DNA of 64,000 nucleotides, from positions 56,054 through 120,053 of the forward strand of contig JAQWJE010000033.1 of NCBI GenBank assembly GCA_029248525.1, written 5' to 3'. This document shows positions 60,738-64,000 of the stretch, piece by piece. The DNA is from Candidatus Binatia bacterium. Its GTDB lineage: Bacteria; Desulfobacterota; Binatia; UBA12015. The notes under the pieces are model-generated. The model was given only the letters and a program-made list of their open reading frames with translations, ran no database searches and was not told the DNA's origin. Both the position numbers and the translations under genes were made by a program. Each line of letters opens with the position of its first letter. Within the stretch, counting starts at the first letter, position 1.

Positions 60738-62747
60738 ATGCCATCATCGCGAACCTCCCTTCTTTCCATTGGTCTCTTGATCCTCGGCCTGAGCGGCTGC
60801 GCTCAATCCACCGAGCGGCCGGTACTCTCGGGCGACACAACCGACAACGCTCTCTCGGGGATGACTTCCGCGCCTTCGGCCCATACCGTCCGGCACAATC
60901 AGGCCGTTGCCGAGTCGTTGCCACTGGATGATCCAAAAGACTTCGAGGACGCGCGCCGGGGAAAGATCGCCGGTGGGGATCAGGTGCGCGTCCTGAGCGA
61001 AGATGGTCGCGTACTCTGGGACACCGGCACCTATGATTTCATCGTCGGCGAAGCGCCGACCTCGGTCAATCCCAGCCTGTGGCGTCAGGAAAAACTGAAT
61101 AACGAACATGGCCTCTTCGAAGTCGTCGAGGGCATCTACCAGGTCCGGGGTTACGACCTCGCCAATATGAGTGTGATCGACGGAGCCACCGGGTGGATTA
61201 TCGTGGACCCACTGGGCAGCCGGGAGACCGCAAGCACCGCCATGGACCTGGTGCGCAAACACCTGGGGAATAAACCCGTGCGCGCCATCATCTACACGCA
61301 CAGCCATATCGATCACTTCGGAGGCGTCGAGGGCGTCGCCACCACTGAAGAAGTCGCGGATCAAGGAATCCGAATCGTGGCACCAGCCGGGATCATGGAA
61401 GAGTCCGTGAGCGAATTGCTGCTCGCCGGGGCTGCCATGTCGCGACGAGCCTCCTTCATGTACGGCTTTGGCCTCGACCGGTCGCCCCGCGGCCATATCG
61501 GTTCCGGGTTGGGGAAAAGTCCGACCTCGGGGACCTGGACGATTATTCCACCGACCGACACCGTCGACAAAACCGGTCAGAGGCTTGTTCTTGATAACGT
61601 CGAGTTCATCTTTCAGTACACGCCGGAATCGGAGGCACCTGCCGAATTCCTCTTCTACCTGCCCGCGAAAAAAGTCCTCTTCGGGGCCGAGGTCGTTTCG
61701 CGCAACATGCATAATGTGTTGACCTTGCGTGGAGCCAAGGCGCGCGATGCCTTGAAGTGGAGCGGCTATATCGACGAAACGATCGATTTATTTCCCGAGG
61801 CGATCGTTCTGGTGAACAGCCACCACTGGCCGGTATGGGGGCAGCGCAACATTCACGAATATCTCGAGGGGCAACGTGATACCTACAAATTCCTCCACGA
61901 CCAGAGCCTGAATCTGGCCAATCAGGGACTGACCCCCGACGAGATCAGCGAGACCATCCGCCTGCCCGATTCGCTGGCGAAGACCTTCGCCAATCGGGGC
62001 TACTACGGCACGACTTCGCATAATGCCCGCGCGGTCTACCAGCACTATTTCGGCTTCTATGACGGGAACCCCGTCAATCTGCATCCACACCCGCCCGTCG
62101 CGGAGGCCGAGCGCTATGTCGACGCCATGGGCGGTCCCGACCGCGTCCTCGAGATTGCCTCGAAAGCCTACGCCGAGGGCGACTACCGCTGGAGTGCCCG
62201 TATTCTTGGCCACCTCGTTTTCGCCGAACCTACGAACAGGAAGGCGCGCAACCTTCTCGCCAGCACCTTTGATCAGTTGGGCTATCAAGCGGAGTCCGGA
62301 CCCTGGCGCGACATCTACCTGACGGGTGCTCTGGAATTGCGCGAGGATGGCCCGAGCGCGACAACATCGACGTCCAGTGCCAACGGCATCCTGCAGGCGA
62401 TCCCGATCTCCGGGTTTCTTGACGCTCTGGCGGTCCGACTCAACGCCGATAAAACCGAGGGCAAGGAACTCATTTTCAATTTCACCTTCACCGACCTGGA
62501 TGAAACTCACGTTGTCGAAATTCGGAATTCGGTCCTGAACCACCGGCAGGGCGAGCCCCACCCCGATGCGGATGCCACGATCATATTAACCCGCGCCTTT
62601 TGGCAGGACCTGCTCTCCGGTCAGGTGGGGCTTCAGGAATTGCTCTTTTCCGAGGGCTTCTCGATCGAAGGAAGTCGCCTTGCTCTGGGATCCTTTCTCA
62701 CGAGCATCGATATGCAGGACCCCAACTTCAATATCGTAACCCCCTAG
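60738..62747 (+). CDS. alkyl sulfatase (SdsA1/BDS1 type) lipoprotein
   Basis: 669 residues. The N-terminus is a lipoprotein signal (LILGLSGC, Cys21). The metallo-beta-lactamase domain has the zinc motif THSHIDHFGG (His188, His190, Asp192, His193), followed by family blocks NMHNVLTLRGAKARDALKWSGYID and NSHHWPVWG. A helical dimerisation domain (GLTPDEISETIRLPDSLAKTF, RGYYGTTSHNARAVYQHYFGFYDGNP) and a C-terminal SCP2-like domain complete the alkyl sulfatase layout. It would hydrolyse alkyl sulfate esters (for example SDS) to alcohol and sulfate outside the inner membrane. AAGGA lies before the ATG. Confidence 0.93.
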   Translation: MPSSRTSLLSIGLLILGLSGCAQSTERPVLSGDTTDNALSGMTSAPSAHTVRHNQAVAESLPLDDPKDFEDARRGKIAGGDQVRVLSEDGRVLWDTGTYDFIVGEAPTSVNPSLWRQEKLNNEHGLFEVVEGIYQVRGYDLANMSVIDGATGWIIVDPLGSRETASTAMDLVRKHLGNKPVRAIIYTHSHIDHFGGVEGVATTEEVADQGIRIVAPAGIMEESVSELLLAGAAMSRRASFMYGFGLDRSPRGHIGSGLGKSPTSGTWTIIPPTDTVDKTGQRLVLDNVEFIFQYTPESEAPAEFLFYLPAKKVLFGAEVVSRNMHNVLTLRGAKARDALKWSGYIDETIDLFPEAIVLVNSHHWPVWGQRNIHEYLEGQRDTYKFLHDQSLNLANQGLTPDEISETIRLPDSLAKTFANRGYYGTTSHNARAVYQHYFGFYDGNPVNLHPHPPVAEAERYVDAMGGPDRVLEIASKAYAEGDYRWSARILGHLVFAEPTNRKARNLLASTFDQLGYQAESGPWRDIYLTGALELREDGPSATTSTSSANGILQAIPISGFLDALAVRLNADKTEGKELIFNFTFTDLDETHVVEIRNSVLNHRQGEPHPDADATIILTRAFWQDLLSGQVGLQELLFSEGFSIEGSRLALGSFLTSIDMQDPNFNIVTP

Positions 62748-62791
62748 CAGGCCCGAGGGACCGAGATTCTACACGCCGGTTGCAAGCTGCC

Positions 62792-63298
62792 TCAGTCGAA
62801 ATCGACGTCGCGATCGAGACCGATGGCCTTGCGCGCAATCCCGTAGGGATACCCGCGCGTGACCAACCGGCGCAACGCACGTTGCCGCTCGCGGGGGTCG
62901 TCGGGCATACCATCGGGGTATCGTCGCTCGAGCAGGGCGCGCGCGCGTTGCAAATCGCCCTCGCGCAGCTGATCGAGCGCCCCATCTGCATCCTCGCGTG
63001 CAATTCCTCGCTGGGCCAACGTTCGTGCCGCCCTCTGACTCCCCAGACGCCTTCGCTCGGCGTCCCGCGCCACGGATGCCGCGACCTCGACATCGTCCAG
63101 GTAACCGAGCTCTCGGATCCGCTCGACGGTCGCTGCCGCGACCTCGGGCTCATGTTCGCGATCCAGCAGCCACTGGAGCAATTCCGCCTCTCCTCGCGGG
63201 CGTCGCGACAAAGCCCTGCAGGCAGAGTTATAGGCCCGCTTTTCGGCTTCCTCGCGATCGCGCGGTGGCCGCTGCGGTTTGCGTCGTTTTCCCCACAC
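62792..63298 (-). CDS. recX: RecX family regulator of RecA
   Basis: 168 residues from a GTG preceded by GGAGG. RecX three-helix repeats are visible: AYNSACRALSRRPRGEAELLQWLLDR, IRELGYLDDVEVAASVARD, RRLGSQRAARTLAQRGIAREDADGAL and a C-terminal RALRRLVTRGYPYGIARKAIG. RecX binds and caps RecA filaments, limiting recombination and the SOS response. recA is not in the window. The gene converges with the alkyl sulfatase gene (44 bp between). Confidence 0.92.
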   Translation of the reverse strand: MWGKRRKPQRPPRDREEAEKRAYNSACRALSRRPRGEAELLQWLLDREHEPEVAAATVERIRELGYLDDVEVAASVARDAERRRLGSQRAARTLAQRGIAREDADGALDQLREGDLQRARALLERRYPDGMPDDPRERQRALRRLVTRGYPYGIARKAIGLDRDVDFD

Positions 63299-63344
63299 GG
63301 CCTCCGGGTTTAGCAGGCTTGGCGGGCTGGAGAAATGGCTCCAG

Positions 63345-63374
63345 AAAAAAGGGCCGCCTCTGACGAGACGGCCC
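63345..63374 (-). terminator. intrinsic terminator after cytochrome-tailed protein gene
   Basis: Stem GGGCCG-CTC with GAG-CGGCCC (one mismatch, TGAC loop, 63351-63374) followed on the minus strand by six T (the A-run at 63345-63350). It ends the transcript entering from the right window edge, 35 bp after its stop codon. Confidence 0.85.
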
Positions 63375-63408
63375 CTGATTCTGCTTGGCGCTCAGGGCGA
63401 GATCCGGG

Positions 63409-63999
63409 TTATGGATTCGCTCCCTCAAGAATCCACGCCGTAATCAGATTGATTTCATTCGTTTCGAGATAAGGCCCGCCCGGAGGCATCTGTGTGTAGA
63501 TTTTGCCCCCAGCGTCGCTGGTCACAGCCGCCAGAAGAAAACTCGCTCCGGGGTTCCCGGGCACAACGTAAACCTCGCCAGGATTCTCGATCGACTCCAC
63601 GTCCACCACGCTTGCAGCGCTCGAGGTAATCTGGAAATTCCCGGCAGCGCCATGACAGCCGGCACATGGTCCGTTGAGAATCGGCCAGACATCCTGCGTG
63701 TAGCTCAGCGGCTCCGGCGTGGGTTCCGGCGTCGGCTCCGGTGTCGGTTCCGGTGTCGGCTCCGGTGTCGGTGCCGGTGTCGGTGCCGGCGTCGGTGCCG
63801 GCGTCGGTGTCGGAGCCGGTGTCGGCGTCGGGCCACCGGTCTCGGAGAGCACAACGCCAAAGCCTTGCTTGCCCTGCTGCCATTCGATCACGGCATCATC
63901 GCCGGGCTCGGGGAAGTCCCGCAGCAGGTAGTCGCCCGAAAGGTCGCGTACAAAGGGCGCGCCGAGGGTCTGGACGCTGAAATTGCTCGACGCAAACTC
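63409..63999 (-). CDS. Pro/Thr-linker protein with C-terminal c-type cytochrome domain, 5' end outside window
   Basis: The frame is open to the window edge, so only the last 196 residues are seen. A beta-rich segment ([25 protein letters not shown]) leads to a linker of PTPAP and PTPEP units. A small cytochrome-like domain follows: [23 protein letters not shown] with the CxxCH heme site, then [27 protein letters not shown], which places the MPPG methionine as probable heme ligand. This C-terminal layout is that of planctomycete-type and myxobacterial surface cytochromes. Probably exported; a terminator follows. Confidence 0.82.
   Translation of the reverse strand, partial: EFASSNFSVQTLGAPFVRDLSGDYLLRDFPEPGDDAVIEWQQGKQGFGVVLSETGGPTPTPAPTPTPAPTPAPTPAPTPEPTPEPTPEPTPEPTPEPLSYTQDVWPILNGPCAGCHGAAGNFQITSSAASVVDVESIENPGEVYVVPGNPGASFLLAAVTSDAGGKIYTQMPPGGPYLETNEINLITAWILEGANP
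63709..63831 (-). repeat. Pro-Thr/Glu linker repeat
   Basis: Tandem 12-bp units coding PTPA and then PTPE inside the partial cytochrome gene (GGTTCCGGCGTC and GGTGTCGGTGCC on the plus strand). About 41 codons of extended linker, similar in style to the one at 37878-38234. Confidence 0.85.
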
Positions 64000-64000
64000 G

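Overview
The window looks like chromosomal DNA of a GC-rich Gram-negative bacterium. I see outer-membrane-type lipoproteins, Tat- and Sec-exported proteins, a B12-dependent ribonucleotide reductase, two LLM-class flavin oxidoreductases, DUF1552/DUF1592-type export proteins and several acyl-CoA genes. Together these suggest a Myxococcota/Binatota-like (former Deltaproteobacteria) lineage, but no rRNA or marker gene settles it. I found no tRNA, rRNA, transposase, phage gene or CRISPR array. Genes are densely packed, with many TGATG/ATGA overlaps.

Layout. 0-2.1 kb: a TPM-domain protein cut by the window edge, a LemA lipoprotein and an alpha/beta hydrolase whose start appears to be CTG. 2.1-5 kb (minus): hexapeptide acyltransferase, methyltransferase and a sphingosine-phosphate-lyase-like decarboxylase. 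5-12.6 kb: exported M20 peptidase, GT4 glycosyltransferase, a membrane-anchored DJ-1-like protein lacking its cysteine, RNase R and an unknown exported protein. 12.6-16.1 kb: aldehyde dehydrogenase followed by a 27-codon alcohol dehydrogenase remnant, divergent from TetR plus an LLM oxidoreductase, with twin inverted repeats between them. 16.2-18.5 kb: two paralogous secreted cysteine-rich proteins that share a 20-bp element at the same distance upstream. 18.6-27 kb: a HEAT-repeat lipoprotein, then a complex I membrane-arm operon (nuoA,H,J,K,L,M,N) with no nuoBCDEFGI. 27.2-31.3 kb: amgK-murU (peptidoglycan sugar recycling), patatin and APS reductase. 31.3-36.2 kb (minus): enoyl-CoA hydratase, a frameshifted sialate O-acetylesterase, TetR, an Asp-nucleophile alpha/beta hydrolase, a previously hidden 52-codon gene and hslO (Hsp33). 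36.3-43.6 kb: SDR, then a CBM2/c-type-heme/DUF159x fusion lipoprotein with a Tat-exported DUF1552 partner, a GST-like protein and a second LLM oxidoreductase. 43.8-50 kb: lysine-rich H1-like protein, FtsB-like protein, NrdJ with candidate NrdR boxes, DUF721 (DciA-like) and an M23 peptidase. 50-52.6 kb (minus): membrane glycosyltransferase and enoyl-CoA hydratase. 52.8-62.7 kb (plus): acyl-CoA ligase, two MaoC-fold proteins, a second ligase, ThiC, an exported hydrolase and an alkyl sulfatase lipoprotein. 62.8-64 kb (minus): RecX and a cytochrome-c-tailed exported protein cut by the window end.

How it fits together. Much of the accessory content concerns oxidation or activation of lipophilic substrates (ligases, hydratases, SDR, ALDH, LLM enzymes, alkyl sulfatase) and a cell-surface heme/carbohydrate-binding programme. 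The strongest candidates for undescribed biology are the CBM2-heme-DUF159x/DUF1552 pair, the twin cysteine-rich exported proteins with their shared upstream element, and the coupled 52-codon gene downstream of hslO.
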